A stretch of 64,000 nt of DNA from Loxodes magnus (GCA_946699065.1 CAMPDV010001242.1:1-64000); one strand, 5' to 3'; numbered from the stretch's first letter, positions 11,325 through 24,690 are shown. Notes: generated by a model from the sequence alone, not told the origin. A program made the numbers and translations.

Positions 11325-11410
11325 CTTATGTCTCGAGGCCAAACCAAAGCAGAGGAAGACATAAAGTCGATTATGGGTACTTAACTTCCCCAACCTCTGA
11401 TGAAGATGAC
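11325..11410 (-). repeat. Extra diverged copy of the element terminus
   Basis: About 85 bp matches the outer block of the right arm: the same CCAAAGCAGAGGA...GACAT core, then GGTACTTAA, then a CCTCTGATGAAG end. It lies just outside the element in the same orientation. Confidence 0.75.
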
Positions 11411-12079
11411 CTTGTTGTTCACCTTCGAACAACTATGGCGGTTTTAAAGAATATATAATATTAATTTTAGTTTTGTGGTAGTAATTGAACAACCAAAACT
11501 TCTTTATTATCATAAGTCTCAATTTTCATAAAGTTTAGCAATGATTATTGAAACAGAAAAGAATCTAATAAAAATATAAGCTTTATATGAATAAACATCT
11601 TCTAACTTAACAGATTTATCAGAAAAAATTTATAAATAATAATTTTAAATTATCCACAATTCTCATCCATAAACTTAAACTAAGAAATACAAACAGATAA
11701 TAAGAAGGAAGAATACATTAATGATACAAAAAGAAAATGCCCAGACCCATGATATCCAATTCCTAAATAAAGTTTTTAATAAGACAAAAGAAAATTAAAA
11801 TATAATTAAAAGTAATAATGTAAAATCACAATAATTAAGGGAATTTATCATATCTAAACATTTGGAGAAGAGTAAATTACTAGACTTTAGTTTCAAATCA
11901 ATATGTTGTGCTGAATTCAGAGTTAGTAAGAGGATAGATTGATAGTTAGATAGTTAAAATTAATATAGACTAAGAACTCTTGAAACTATACAGCAGGTAA
12001 TTTCTATATATTTTAACACAATTTTTTGATTAGCATCCAGAATTTCATAAGAATTATATCCATGTGGAACTAAGAGAGT

Positions 12080-15000
12080 AAAAAAGAGTAATTGTCATTT
12101 TGAATCTGGTCTTAAAGGAGGATCATAAAAAAATAAAAAAATAAAAAAGCTAAATATAAAACATGATTCAGATAATAACTAAATATAAAAGATTAAGATT
12201 GGACATATAAATATCAATGGGATTGGAAGTAAACAAACGAAAATGGAAGAATTTATTAAGGAAAATTAAATAGACATACTCTCAATAAATGAGACTTAAT
12301 AAAAACATAAATTTTCACTAATATTAATTAATGGTTATAGAACGTATTTTAAGAATTCTGGCAAAGGAGGTGGAATATATTTAATTGTGGGAGATTAACT
12401 TAACAGTACAGAGATATCCAGAGTAATTGATGCAGCATAGGATAGATTCATAACAATTAAATTAGATGATGCTTATATTACATCTTGTTGCATACCAGAT
12501 AACAGTAAAAGTGAAAAGTGAAAAGGTTAAAGACGAAGCATATGAATATTTAAATACATTTTTAAATTAACTTCCAGACAATCCACATATATTGCTAGGA
12601 GATTTCAATGCTTTACTTGTTGATTACGGAAATAATCCAGATAATAATTACGATAACACAAATAAATTTCAAGAATTGTTGATATAAAATGATCTAGAAA
12701 TATTAAACGATAAGAGCGCTAATACATGTATACACTAAGGTACTGGATTTAAATTACTGCAATGATTATATTGTTATAAATAATCATTTAAACAGTAATT
12801 AATTTGCTAATTTTCAGGCATATAATGATAGTTTATTTACTGATCATATTCCTATCATAATTGAAAACATTTCTAATATACCCATTCATATGGAAAAGTA
12901 AATATAATAAAAATATAAAATAAGTAGACTTTAAGATCCAATTGATAGGAAGAAATATCAAGATTCTTTCCTTTGATCTTATATTGAATTCTTTCAGATT
13001 GATAGTAATAATTTAGAAGGATAATATTTATGCATAAAAAACAATATAGAAGATAGCGCAGACCTAATTTTAGGATCATTTATTTCGGATCCAAAATATA
13101 ATAAACTTACTAGAGATTTAACAAACAAATATATTTAGGCAAAAAGAGCAAATTTGATGTATAAAAAACTCATGTATAATTTGGAAGAGTCAATCAATAA
13201 GTTATCAATCTTCATTAAACAGCTATAGGACTTTGAAAAAACTTCAACCATCACTTATGAAGATTTAGAAAAAACAAAGCAAAAAAATATTTCTACTTCT
13301 TAATGAAAATGCAAAAGATATGCTTTCCTAAGCTAAGAAAATTCTTAATCCTATAATAAAAAACTAAAAGAATTTTAACTAATAAAAATAAGATTAATTC
13401 GTTAACTAATGGGAAAACTTTGTATTTAATAAACATGAAAAACTCGCTTAATAGGAAATTGATATAAGTAACAAGAGAATTGATCAAATTTGCGAAAATA
13501 TTGAAGAGATATAAAAGAAATAACTTTCACATTGCTAAGGATTTTATCTCTTTACTATTGAGGAAATTAAAGAAGTTATAAAAGAAATTCCAAATGGAAA
13601 AGCGGCAGGTCCAGATGGATTAAAGGAGAATTGTTGAAATATGGAGGCGATTATTTAACTTTAATATTTCATTCCTTTTTGAATGATATGCTTAGACTTG
13701 GAAAAATTCCTGATGAGCTCAATAAATCAATAATTATCCCAATTTTTTAAAATGGAAACAAAGATGATTGAAAGAATTGACGACCAATCTCTCTTAATAA
13801 CACTATACTGAAATTGTATGATAGAATACTCTCAAAAAGATTATATTAGTTAATATATTAAAGGATTTTAATCCATCAGAGCTAAATAGGTTTTTTTAAA
13901 ATAGAAATAGACTACTCAGTAGATTTTAGTAATACAATAAATAATAGATTTATTTCGAAAATAAACCAAAGGAAAAAACAAAAATAATAGCAACTTTGAT
14001 GTAGAAAAAATGTTCGATTCAATAGAAAGAAAGTTGCTTTTTCATCGCCTGAAACTAGTCAAGTTACCATTAGGATTGATATTAGCATTTGAATCTTTCT
14101 ACAAAAATCTAAGTTCTTAATTCCTTATAGATGGAAACTTTTCTAAAAAACTTAAATATAGCAATGGAGTAATGTAAGGAAGTTCGCATGGACCAGTGCT
14201 AGCGTTATTGTATTATGATATTGTTATTAGATATATAGAAAGTAAAGGAAATAGTATTGGATTCAAATGTAACAGTTTTAATAATATTTTCGCTTGCAGA
14301 GGATGGGCAGATGACTTTATACTTCATTTAAAATTTAAAAAGAACATGTAAAAATTAATAGATGAAACAAATAGAATTTTTAATTGAACTTAGCTTAAAA
14401 TAAATGCCTCTAAATGTGAATCAATTAAGTTTCTAAATAAACATAATAGAAAAGAGGAAAACTTAGACTTGAAGATTGGAAATCAGGTTATCGCTCAAAA
14501 ATAACAAGTTTCATATTTAGGAGTAACTCTACATTAAAAAAAGGACTTAATTAATCACTGCAAATAGGTCTAAAATTAAATATCTGTCTGCTATGAAGAA
14601 GGCAGTATTTACTTTATCAAGATATAAAAATATGACACCTTGACACTTTAAGACTTTGTGTAGAATGTTCACGCTTCCTAAAGCAGAATATGGAGGAGAA
14701 TTAGTACTTGGCCTATCTAAAATGGAATTACTGCAACATTAAATAAAATTGATAAAAGCATGAGACTGATAGCAAGAAAAACCTTTTAAGCACCTGAAAA
14801 TACTTTCAATGAGTCTTGCTATATAGATCTTAACTGAATGCCATCTAAGCATATAATGGCTCTGAGGTTTTTTTAAATTTTTTTACAAATACGATAAGAA
14901 AATATTAATCATCCTTTATCAACAATAGGATCACTTTTTAAGAATAACTGATAAGAAGGCTATTAATATAGAGACTAAGTAGCTAGACTATCTGAATATT

Positions 15001-15708
15001 AATAATTAGGAATATAATAGTAGCATTAATTACTTTTACGAAATATGTTAAAAGTAAGATTCAACATTAATTTTATAAAGTAACCACTTAAAGACTAAAA
15101 AAGATGCCCACTGCAAAGTTATTTATAGAATAATTCTAATAATAATAATTCCCGTAAATTACCTATCCAAAATAAATAAATAATATCGAAAAGAAATAAT
15201 TAGTATATACCAACTCAGAACATAAAGCTACAATTTTCGAAAAGACCTTCAAGACATACATTATTCTATCGAGAATCCCTACTGCATATGTGGAGAATTT
15301 GATAAGTTTGAGCATATTCTGGATTGCGATTTCTATATAGACATGAGGGAATTAATAATAGCAAAGATTGGATAATGCGATATTAGAAGACTAATAACAT
15401 ATACCAAAAATATATAAATTAATTTCCAAAAAACAAATTAGAATACATTGATCTATAAATAAAATTTTTTCATAGGATGTTAATTAAAAGGAGATTAGAA
15501 TTATTTGAACTGGAAAAAGATGATTGATTAGAAAATTCTGCAAACTAAGTAAGAAGAAGTTAAATATCAAGAAAATTATGAAGAGAATGAGGAAGATAAA
15601 GAGGAGGAAGAAGAACATGAAGAGTAAAAGGAAGAATAGAAGGAATAAACTGACGAAGAAGATGATCAAACTGAAGAAGAAGATGAAGATGAAAGTGTGA
15701 AGAAATGA
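12080..15708 (+). pseudogene. LINE-A ORF2: endonuclease plus reverse transcriptase
   Basis: Endonuclease motifs are HININGIGSKQTK near 12207, DILSINET near 12275 and GDFNA at 12598-12612. Reverse-transcriptase motifs are GKAAGPDG near 13600, RPISLNN near 13781, VMQGSSHGPVLA at about 14170-14203 and the catalytic WADD at about 14304-14315. A C-terminal C-x-C...H...C pattern (YCICGEFDKFEHILDC) lies near 15280, and the tail is extremely Glu/Asp-rich up to the stop at 15706-15708. Lesions: TGA at 13769, 13778, 14385 and 15525, all where Trp fits, and several frameshifts (about 12520, 13860, 14550, 15560). The ancestral protein would nick target DNA and copy its own RNA by target-primed reverse transcription. 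Confidence 0.85.
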
Positions 15709-15815
15709 AAAACTTTTAAATAACATTATAACATTTTGAATTGAAGGAAGCAATTCCAACAATGAAAAGATGTCACAAGACTATTTTAGTTAAATTTAAA
15801 TTTAATTCTTTTAAG
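15709..15815 (+). other. LINE-A 3' UTR
   Basis: The block AATTGAAGGAA...CAACAATGAAAAGATGTCAC is nearly identical in the inverse copy at 36090-36200, which defines the conserved 3' end of this family. Confidence 0.7.
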
Positions 15816-15944
15816 GATCTTTATAACCTTTTACCTCTGAAAATGAATTAAAAAAACTCCTTATTAAAAATGAAATAGAATGAGACTTGGCACCCTTGAA
15901 GAATTTTTATTGATATATGCTTTATTTTCATTGGCTTATTTAAT

Positions 15945-16790
15945 GGAAAAATTATTAACTGAAGTTACGAATGAGAAAGGAAAAAACTTTTATAGTTGAA
16001 CTCAACATAGAAAATAAAGTATTCTAAACTTAGAAGCCTTTGATTATTGTATGTATTTTAAACTTGAAATATTCTATCTGGTTTTTCGATGGAGAATGTA
16101 TGTCATATATAATAATAGCTAGTATGCTGGTTTGGTTTACTTTTTCTGCTGTATATTTACAATCCCTTTTAATTATCTAAAAAAGCCTTAAAGTCCAGAT
16201 ATATTCTTATATTTATTTTTCTAGAGTATTTTATTTCTATTTTTGGTCTTAACATTTTAATTTTCTATTTCTTAATTCCTCTTGATTTCTCTACACAACT
16301 CCTTAATAGAACTGTTCAACTGATAGACTGGTTTTTTATTTACTCTTCATTTTAAATTATATGCTAGCCTTAAATGTATTCCATCACTTTTATTTATACT
16401 ATTCATCTTTAATCTAATACTCTATTCTGTCTTCTAATATAAATGGCACTATTGAATCTTTGTAATCTTTTTCATTATAACATAATTTATTAACGTGGCT
16501 TTACCTTTTATTTGGTTTGCTACTAATCAAAAAGTTTAAAGTTAACTTAATTATTATTCCATTTCCAATCTTCTTCTGAGTCTTCTTTTCGAATACATAT
16601 CTTCCAGTACTCTATTCACTTTTTTTAATAAAAGGTATCTTGCTTCAATCGAGTTCGATTCCAAATATATTCAAATTTCTTCTTTATTGAGCAAATGCGC
16701 CCTTTATCAGTTTCTCAAATTCACTAACTATTATTTTTCTGTTTCTTCTAGTTTTATTTATAATTTCTATTATAATTCTGTGATGGAGAT
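15945..16790 (-). pseudogene. Uncharacterised ORF, about 280 codons
   Basis: One minus-strand frame is open across the whole stretch except for TGA at 16645-16647 (ELD*SKIPF) and 16384-16386 (KQK*WNTF). Both lie in one phase and at plausible Trp positions. The product is Lys/Gln-rich at the start (VSEFEKLIKGAFAQQRRN) and has a central basic region and a hydrophobic strand-rich end (SILAIIIYDIHSPSKNQIEYF). Random sequence of this composition would be expected to hold about five TGA codons, so the openness is suggestive but not decisive. I recognise no family. It lies tail-to-tail with LINE-A. Confidence 0.4.
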
Positions 16791-17670
16791 TGCTTTTTTT
16801 AATATTATCTTTTAGCTTTAATTACTGAAATTGTGACTTTTATTTTAAATATTTAAGTTAGTTTTATCACTAAATCTAATTGCATAATCAGATGTGAAGT
16901 TTATTTTCTTAATTCCTAAATCTTTCTTCGAAGTATTAACAAATCGCCTCTAACCTTTAATTATCTGTTTATAAAAGACAATTTTCTCTCATTATTTTAG
17001 TTCTCAATAGTGCTAAATTTGCTAGGTAAAGTTATTTTTAGAGTTGTATAATTCTTAAACTTATGTATAGATGAAAGTCTTCTCTAATTTTAAAATAATA
17101 TATAATCTTAATTTTGCTTTTTATAAACTTTTATTTCTTTTCCATAACTTCTTGTTTGTTAAATCAAAAACCAAATTTAATTTTTTAATCTAGTTAGCTA
17201 ATTTAATTATAAAAATATAGATACAAATAAAATGCTAGAAAGTAAAAGATTATAGTAGCTTCCCTTGCTTTATTAGTCTATTCTGGTTTAAAATATTTAA
17301 ATAATTTAGATAAATATCAACAAGATTTAGAAACAATGCAAAATAGCTTCTATATTTAGACTATAAGCAACTATAAATAGTAAGCATTAGAGATTCTTAT
17401 TTATTTATTTCTTTTGCTTTTGGTCATCTAAGCTATTTATTTCATATTACGAGAAACTAATGTTTAAACAGAAATTATCTTAGTGAAATAAACTAACATT
17501 TAATAAGTTTTACTCTAAGTCTAAAATATTTTTCATTCAAATCCTTTTTAATCTAAATATTTGCATCACCAACATTTTTTGTTCCCTAGCTTCTAAAAAA
17601 TAAGTACAAATTGGTTTTATTTTTGTTGCTTTATGAATTATCTCATTTTTTTATTTATTATTATAGTTAA
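16791..17670. other. AT-rich, weak minus-strand readings only
   Basis: Several minus frames near 16800-17100 look coding-like, but they overlap each other and none can be preferred. From 17100 to 17670 nothing is seen. Confidence 0.4.
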
Positions 17671-17676
17671 AAAAAG

Positions 17677-18490
17677 ATGTCTAATTTGAGAAAATGTTTC
17701 TTTCCTACTCCAAGGAAGGAGCACGGAACGTAGTAGAATTTAGAGGAGAATAAAAAGCTGCAGAAAATGAGCCATGAGGCAATAACACCTACTTCGGAAG
17801 AGAAGTCGAGGAAATGGACGAAGTCAGCCTTACACTAGGAGGTCATAGAATTCAATCCTTCTGGACAGATGAGCATGGAATAGCTCATTAAGATGATGCT
17901 GAATTTCCAGGTAGAGATTAAGAAATTCCGTAAAAAAAAATTAAGCTGACGAAGTGAATCTAGAACGGACTTTAATATACACTTGATTTCAGGATGGCTA
18001 ATTAGGAGAGGGAGATCGACGCTCTATAAAAATATTAGCAAAAATAAAACAGCTAAGCCAAATCTTAGATACAGTAGATATAGAGCTAAAATACTTAGCT
18101 GAAAACTAAAATCTCAAGTCTAACAATAAATCGAAAAAATTGAAAAGAAACTTAATTAAAACTACCAAATAGAGATTGAGGAAATGGGAGGAAGCAATAT
18201 ATACATAAGAACAGCGAGGCTGACTAGTTTAGAAAGAAATGCTTTTGCTATTGTTAAATAGGTCACTTATACAAATAATGCAAGAATTTTTATTAATTCA
18301 AGGAAAAATACTAAATAAAGGGAAAAAGAAAGAGAAATATTATTGTGCAATTGGAAGGAGAAATTTACAGGAGAAAAGAGAATCAAAATACACTGAGGCT
18401 GATTTAACAAGCCCAATAGGGAAAAGACGATAAGGTGAAAAGTAAATGGTAGAGAGATCAAAATTAAAAACATTTTTTTAGCGGCAGGTG
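17677..18490 (+). pseudogene. Coiled-coil protein relic
   Basis: The ATG at 17677 (MSNLRKCFFPTPRKEH) opens 90 codons to a TGA at 17947. Shifted frames continue the same character. A Gln-rich coiled coil, starting MANQEREIDALQKYQ near 17995, runs on as QQIEKIEKKLNQNYQIEIE near 18140. The last block, to about 18400, contains GGSNIYIRTARLTSLERN. The order (basic N-terminus, coiled coil, compact C-terminal domain) resembles LINE ORF1 proteins, but no zinc knuckle or RRM is certain. GC content is higher than the flanks. At least three frameshifts are needed to join the pieces. Confidence 0.5.
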
Positions 18491-18499
18491 TGGAATTGA

Positions 18500-19430
18500 C
18501 TGCATAATAACTTTAAATGAATAAATTATTATTAAGTTTGATTATCATTGGATAGTGTATAGCTTTAATCATAATTTATTAGTGGTTTATTTAAAAAATT
18601 TTAAAATTCTTATATTTTATCTTCTGCTGTTAATTAAATAGAAGTGTAAAGAATCTTTTAAGTTCGATTCAGTTTTCAGTTATTTTTATTTATAGTTAGT
18701 AAGAGTAAAGTAAAGACAGTTTATTAGTTTAGATATTATATAGACTGCATAGTATAATAATTGTAGCTAGACTCAATGTATGATGATGTTAAGATTGTAT
18801 GATATATATAATAATATGATGATTTAGGATATTATAAGGCTTAGTGTTTATTTAAAGTAGTTGATAATGATGAAAATGATGTAGTCTAAATAGTTAATAT
18901 TATGCTAATTTATAATTGTTAGTTATAACTAAATATATTAATAGGAACTTGCTTATGTTAGTTTATCTAAATTTTTATTTATATAGAATCTTCTTTATTT
19001 AAGATTTAACTCTTAATAGAAAATTTAAAAAGCTTTTTATTTTAATCTTTTTCTAAGCTTCATTATACTTTTATGTTTAGACTATAGTAAAGTTTTATTA
19101 CTCTAATTAGGAGATTTAAAATCTATTTAAAATTGTATTCTTTAGTGTAAATACTAAAATAAGTTAAGCTTTATAGTTATTAGAATCTATAAACATATCA
19201 AATTTACTTTTATTCATACTTAATACTATTATTTCTATATATCTTATACTATATTACTATTCATATTTCCCATTTCTAACTAACAAACTCCACTCTTTAT
19301 TCTACTTTCTTTATCTAAACTTATTTTATTATATAGTATTAAAAGTATCTTAGTAAGTTACTTTAAGTAATTTCATTTGTTTAACATAAATTATTAAATT
19401 AAATGTTTATTGTTATTTACTTTCTTTCAA
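18500..19430. other. AT-rich DNA, no feature seen
   Basis: Runs of short TA-rich motifs; no convincing reading on either strand. Confidence 0.5.
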
Positions 19431-19434
19431 GTTT

Positions 19435-21290
19435 TATTGCTATCTTACTCAACACTATGGATTATTATCATCCTTACGAACTTCTATTTAAGTTTATTAG
19501 CCCACTATTCACTTATTTACGTTCCTCAAATATCTAAATATTTAAGATTTCTATAAAAAGGATATTCTTATCCCTCTTAATCACAAAGTGGAAAATCTTC
19601 CTATGTAATATCCTTTGAACCCGAAATATTTAAGATTTTTAAATGTTTACAGTTAGTTACTATTTTTACTATATCTTTATTATTTAGCTAAGTTTCATAA
19701 AAATTTAATTATTTTAATTTGTTTTTTTTAACTATTTCATCTATTCAATTCTCATCTAACATTTTGCATCATGCCAAGTCTAAACTTTCTAACTGCTAAC
19801 AGTTTTAACTCATAGATTTTAAAGTCTTATTTTTTAGTTTTTTCCATTTCAATAAGAGATAATTTAGTTAGTTTTCTACAATTCTCAAATATATATTGTA
19901 GAGTTTCATTAGAAAGTTATGTAACAAAGAGATATATTTACTCATAGTTCTATCCGTAATCTCCTATTTTCCTCAAAGATGTATTAGTAAGTTCTTACAA
20001 TAAACTCAATGTAAGAAACTTTAAACTAGGACAGTTTTACATTAAAGATATCAGGTGATTATCATTAAAATTATTGCAATCATGAATATCTATATATTAT
20101 AATTTAATATGCTACTTAGAAAATAATTCTTATATTGTTTCTGCTTATAATTCTCATTAAATTCTTAAATAACTAAGGTTAAGTTTTTTAACTTCAATAT
20201 TAATTAATCTTAAGAATTTTATTCATAAAAAGGGACAATTTTGTTTAAATTAGGGCAAAAATCAATATACTTATCAATTTCTTTATTAGAGTTAATGTTT
20301 ATTTCTTCTAATGAGTTTCCTTTTTATTTCAAGTATTATTGCAAAATTTCTTGATTAATTCCTTTACTAGATATTTCTAGTTTCTTTAAATTTAATCCTA
20401 AACAGTAGTCTAATAAAAATCTTGCTGTTATCTATTCCTACTTTCTGTTTTTAACTTCTAAGGATTATAAATGAGTCAACTTTTACAAAAAACTTAAATT
20501 TTCTTCTTAAAGATTGAAAATACTTAAAACTAGTTTTTTTTAATTTTAGCATTTTGTTATATATTCTTGAAAGGGTTAATCTAAATTATTTAGTCCAAAT
20601 AAGTGAATTTCTTAAACTAATTTATATCCTTTTTGATTTAAATTTAATTTTAGTTCTAAGCATTTTTTTATTTCTTGGAAAATTTAGTTTTGTTACTTTT
20701 TTAAGCCTAAGTTTTTTAATATTAATATATAAAACTTTAGTGTCAGATTATAATATTTGTTTTAGAGTTCACTTAAGTTTGCTTTAAACATAGTCTTTAT
20801 TACTTGAATATTCTTTAATTTCTAACTTTTTATATTAATACTTATACTTATTAAGAAATTTATTTACTAATTGTAATCTACTTATGTCTCTATTTTTAAG
20901 GAACTAACAAAAATACTGAAGAATGTAAGAATTAGAAAATAAAGTCTATTTACTACTTTTAAATTGCTTAGTGCTTTATTATTCTTAAGACAGTTCTTCT
21001 TAATTTAAGTGCTAATGAAATCTCTTAATTGGAAGTGTTATTTCTTAAGCTTATTAATCTTCTGTAGATATTTCTTAATTTACTTAGCTAATTTATTATT
21101 TTTAGTCTTAAGTTAGTTCCTTTTAAATTTGTGTAGTTACTTAAGTTTCTTGGAGGTGTTTATTAGATAATAGTTATTATTGATTAGAAGAGGACTATTA
21201 GTTTGTATTATCTAGTGTATAATTTTAGTTACTAGTTGATTAATCAGTCCCACTTTACATTTTATTATAATTGTTTATCAGACTATTTAT
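19435..21290 (-). pseudogene. Leucine-rich-repeat protein, F-box/AMN1 type
   Basis: The minus strand gives successive repeats of the cysteine-containing (FBXL/AMN1) type: LISLMQNCPSLKFLTLSL, YIFENCRKLTKLSLIE, NCQQLESLDLA*CKMLDEN, IVTNCKHLKILNISGSKDIT and RNLKYLDI*GTQISEQW, with less clear repeats up to about 21290. The period is about 25-27 residues and the NC-x-x-L signature is plain. In related proteins such repeats form a curved scaffold for substrate binding in ubiquitin ligases. No F-box is seen, and the upstream part is too decayed to place a start. TGA at 19769-19771 sits where this family commonly has Trp-Cys (LDLSWC), and another TGA lies at 19526. Frameshifts occur near 19830 and 20090. 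Confidence 0.65.
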
Positions 21291-21299
21291 ACTTAATTT

Positions 21300-21820
21300 A
21301 TACGGCTATATTTATAAATAAAACTTAAGCTTTAAATAAGCATTATCATATTTATGTAACTTAATTCAATTTACTTTCTAATAAAAGAGCTAATTTAAAT
21401 GAAAAGCGTAAATATACCTATTCTAAAAAATAACCTTAATATAAATGCTTTCAAAGCTTATTAGAAAGCTAATTTTATTAATAATCCTTTAGGAATATCA
21501 AATTTTAAGTCAAGCTTCGTTTTATGAATATAAATGCTTAGAGAAATATGATATCCTTGAATATCATTATTTATAATTCCAAAGTAATACAGTGCAGTTA
21601 TATCGATATATACTTTATAAGAAATAGTTTCTTTTAAAATTTATAGAGCAGAAACAACTTTCAAATCTTTCTGAAAAAATAAGATAAACCTTGCTTTTAT
21701 GCATTATTTATTAAATTTTCTTTATGAAATTTCTGAAATTTATTTTAGATTGATACTTTCAGTTTAGTTTAGCTAGATTATTCTGCTAAGTTAGTTGCTT
21801 AGTATATGTTTTATTATAAA
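21300..21820. other. AT-rich DNA, no feature seen
   Basis: No reading, repeat or RNA gene stands out between the LRR relic and the gag-like relic. Confidence 0.45.
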
Positions 21821-23241
21821 ATGACTTCTAAGAAATAACAGAACTTTGAACAAAACATTTAAACAGGAAAATTCTCTAAAAAATAAAAAAGCGAAATAAT
21901 TACAATGAGTCAAAGTGAGAAATACGATTGATATGACGAACATTAACCACTTAGAAATCCAGAATTATAAAAACTTCCGACACAAACTCAAATAGAAATA
22001 TTATCTAAGTCATTAAAAGAGTTTATGTTTAAAAATAGATATCTCACTGATAAAGTAGAAAAATTAGAAAAACTAATAACGACTTTACTTGAGAAACAAT
22101 ATTAATAATCATAAGAAATAGAAAACAAACTGGAACAAAGAATTCTTTAAATTTAATAATAAATTCAGGTAACGCCATTTTCGTTTTAACAGAATTAATC
22201 AGATCCTATGGAAATAGAAAATGAAGCCTCAAATTAAAATAAACAGTAAACGTTTATTTAAAATAAGTAGTAAATTTAAATTAAATAAGTGTTACAGGAA
22301 TAATAGTTTAAAAGAAGAATAAAATGCTACATGTGCAATAAATAACACCAATGAAAATACTGCTACTAACTAAGCGAAATTTAAAGAAAGAATAAATAAG
22401 ATATTTTTAGAAAACTAATTAGGATATATCCAACATAACGCGGAAAAATTTATAGAAAAAATTCTTTAATTCAAATCTTAATCCTTGGATAAATAATTAG
22501 GAACGCTAAGTGCAAGACCAAAACTATTCCGAATATTAAAGGATGGTGCACTAATGAAGTGCTACACCGCCTAACTAAGCCTAGTAGGAATTCAAGACAA
22601 ACTAATAGAGACAAGCTGATAGAATAGGTCAGAAGGCTGACTACTAAGGCTTTAACAAAGCTTTTTAACTTTAACTAACTATAAAAAACGGAGCAAAAAA
22701 TAGTAGAAATTAATAAACCAAACAATTCTAATCTTAATAATGATCCTATGGTAATAGAAGAACAAAATTTAAATTCTTTTTCGGATCAGAAAAAAATTGT
22801 CAATTTTTTAAAATTCCAAAAACGCTAAAAATGCTTAAAAATAGGACATAACTCGAAATATTGTAAAACAAGATGTTTTTAATGCTAAAAGGTTGGACAC
22901 ATCTTTAGAAGATACTGGTATTTTCAGAAGAAACAAGAATCTAATAATTGAAAGATATGAAATAATATGACAAAATTATACTGTTCTCCAGAAGGAAGAT
23001 TTTACAAGAAAAATTATACGGTGGAGATTAATTACTAATGGATATAGTAAATGCTCTAAAAAGAAGGAAGAGAAAGATGTTGGGACCTAATTAAGATTGA
23101 AGAAAAATTCCTAAGATCAAGAAAGGTTAAATCTGTACGACACGATATGCAATAGAAGAAGCAAGTTCTGAGGAAGACCTGAACGATTCATTTACATCTT
23201 AAAACTCATAAACTAATTAGTGGCAAACCAAATAAAGGTGA
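21821..23241 (+). pseudogene. Coiled-coil plus CCHC zinc-knuckle protein (gag/ORF1-like, copy 2)
   Basis: From the ATG at 21821 (MTSKKQQNFEQN, in AAAATG context) one frame runs to about 23150. Then a frameshift leads to an acidic end (EEASSEEDLNDSF) and a stop at 23239-23241. Order: a coiled coil (about residues 70-120, DKVEKLEKLITTLLEK), a PMEIENE motif, a Gln-rich linker, a first knuckle CYMCNKQHQQKYC near residue 167, and a tandem pair near 22828-22915 (KCLKIGHNSKYC then CFQCQKVGHIFRRY). The first Cys of the second knuckle and the last Cys of the third appear mutated. Internal TGA at 21929, 22949 and 22958. It is a paralogue of 2700-3502. It would be an RNA-binding retroelement protein; no polymerase ORF follows. 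Confidence 0.75.
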
Positions 23242-23552
23242 AGTCACTTTTATAAATTATGTTATGTTATATAGAATAGGAGAATTTAGATAGATTTGCA
23301 ACTTATGAGTCTATTTAGTTTAAGTAAAAAAGAATAATTAATTTTGGAAAGGCTTAAAAAGTTTAAAATAAAAGAGTTTTACATTATGAAGATAGAAATG
23401 CTCAATTATATTTGAATTTTACATATTTACTTCTTAGAAATCTATAAGGTTTTATTTAAAAAGATTAGATTAACCAAAAATATATAATAACTAAATTTTA
23501 CTATGTAAACTTAAATTTGAAAGCTATTTAATTTTAATTTTCTACTAAATCA

Positions 23553-24263
23553 ATGGATTAAGATAAAGCAGGCTAAAGAAGAATAGATTAGCCTTTTATT
23601 TAACTAATTTAGACTTGATTGCCTATCGAATAGATTTTCACTATAAACTTTGATAATTATCTTCTAAAGGTGCTTTAATCTTCTCTATCTAAAAATAAGT
23701 TTGATTATACATATAGAATATCTGAATTTCCAAGCTTTTAATTTCTAAATCGAACTACAGTTGGATTAAAAAGGTTATCAATTAACTGAAGCTATGATAA
23801 CATAAATCCATAATTATTGATAGAGTTTATAAACAATTTCTTTATTTCTAAAAATATTGCTTAGCTTATTTTCTATTTATAGTACCTAAACTTTATATAG
23901 AAAGACTATTTTTAAATAAATCACTCTTAATCTTAATCTTTCTATTTATTATATAAGACTCATTTTCATATTTATATAAGATTTATTCAGTATTTTTAAA
24001 GAAACCACTGTAAAACCTACATTACATTTCATGTCAAATTACCCAGCTCTGAGTAAAACATTATGAGATCTGTAGTTTAATTATTAGCTTATCACTTCTT
24101 AAATAAACAGTTCAGGCATTCTTGTTCCCATCCTTAACTTTTTTAATTAATCTCTAGAACCAGAATAAAATTATAAACAGGGATCTAAATGATAAATAGC
24201 TCTCTTATTATTTTACCAATACCAACTAGCATAAAGAATTAAAGTATTAATATGATATAGTGA
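23553..24263 (+). pseudogene. Uncharacterised ORF
   Basis: From the ATG at 23553 (MDQDKAGQRRIDQPFIQL) one frame reaches a TGA at 24261 with two internal TGA codons, at 23616 (QT*LPIEQ) and 23787 (SIN*SYDN), both plausible Trp sites. The first 100 codons look coding-like (YRISEFPSFQFLNRTTVGLK). The latter half is very AT-rich and may be non-coding or intronic. No family recognised. Confidence 0.35.
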
Positions 24264-24449
24264 AATAAAATGCCATCAGATATAGTCTTTATATAAAAAC
24301 CATTTTTTAAGCTATTAAGCATGTACTTTAAGTGATATACTCATTTATATCATAAGCTACAATCAATTAACCTGTTTGCTTTAATAAATATATCCTTGCT
24401 ATTTTTATTTTCATTAGATTAATGCACCTTTCAATTTACACACCTACAA

Positions 24450-24690
24450 AATGGAAAATTCCTCAATCTTCAATTTCAAACGAACTGTTATAAACAAGTT
24501 CTTGAGCATATAGATCTAAGAAAAGGCAAAACTTGGTCTAGGAAGGAAATTAGTGATAAATTTTAGCTTCTAAAGTTAAAAAATAAGTTAAATTTTATAA
24601 ATGACAAATAAGAAAAACCTCTATATTTGATTGATGCAAATATAAATATTATATAAGCAACTAAAATAGTTTGGAAAAGTTAAATTATTT
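24450..24690 (+). pseudogene. Short coding-like fragment
   Basis: About 80 open codons including NCYKQVLEHIDLRKGKTW and KPLYLIDANINIIQATK. Composition differs from the flanks. It may be an exon related to the ORF at 23553. No domain recognised. Confidence 0.3.

Larger units (their letters stand above)
11700..15815 (+). mobile_element. APE-type non-LTR retrotransposon (LINE-A)
   Basis: A decayed but nearly full LINE on the plus strand: apurinic-type endonuclease (12190-12760), reverse transcriptase (13550-14560), a C-terminal zinc region (15270-15335) and an acidic tail, ending with a 3' UTR that recurs at 36090-36200. The 5' boundary is uncertain. The coding-like reading goes back to about 12080, and Cys-containing stretches from 11700 may be ORF1 remains. 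It resembles the germline-limited REP retrotransposons described in Tetrahymena. Confidence 0.85.

Noticed and set aside
15484-15762. Minus-strand Phe/Leu-rich 92-aa reading
   Set aside because: It is the antisense shadow of the Glu/Asp-rich tail of LINE-A ORF2.
15838-16290. Plus-strand membrane-protein-like reading
   Set aside because: It overlaps the longer minus-strand frame at 15945-16790, which has fewer interruptions per length.
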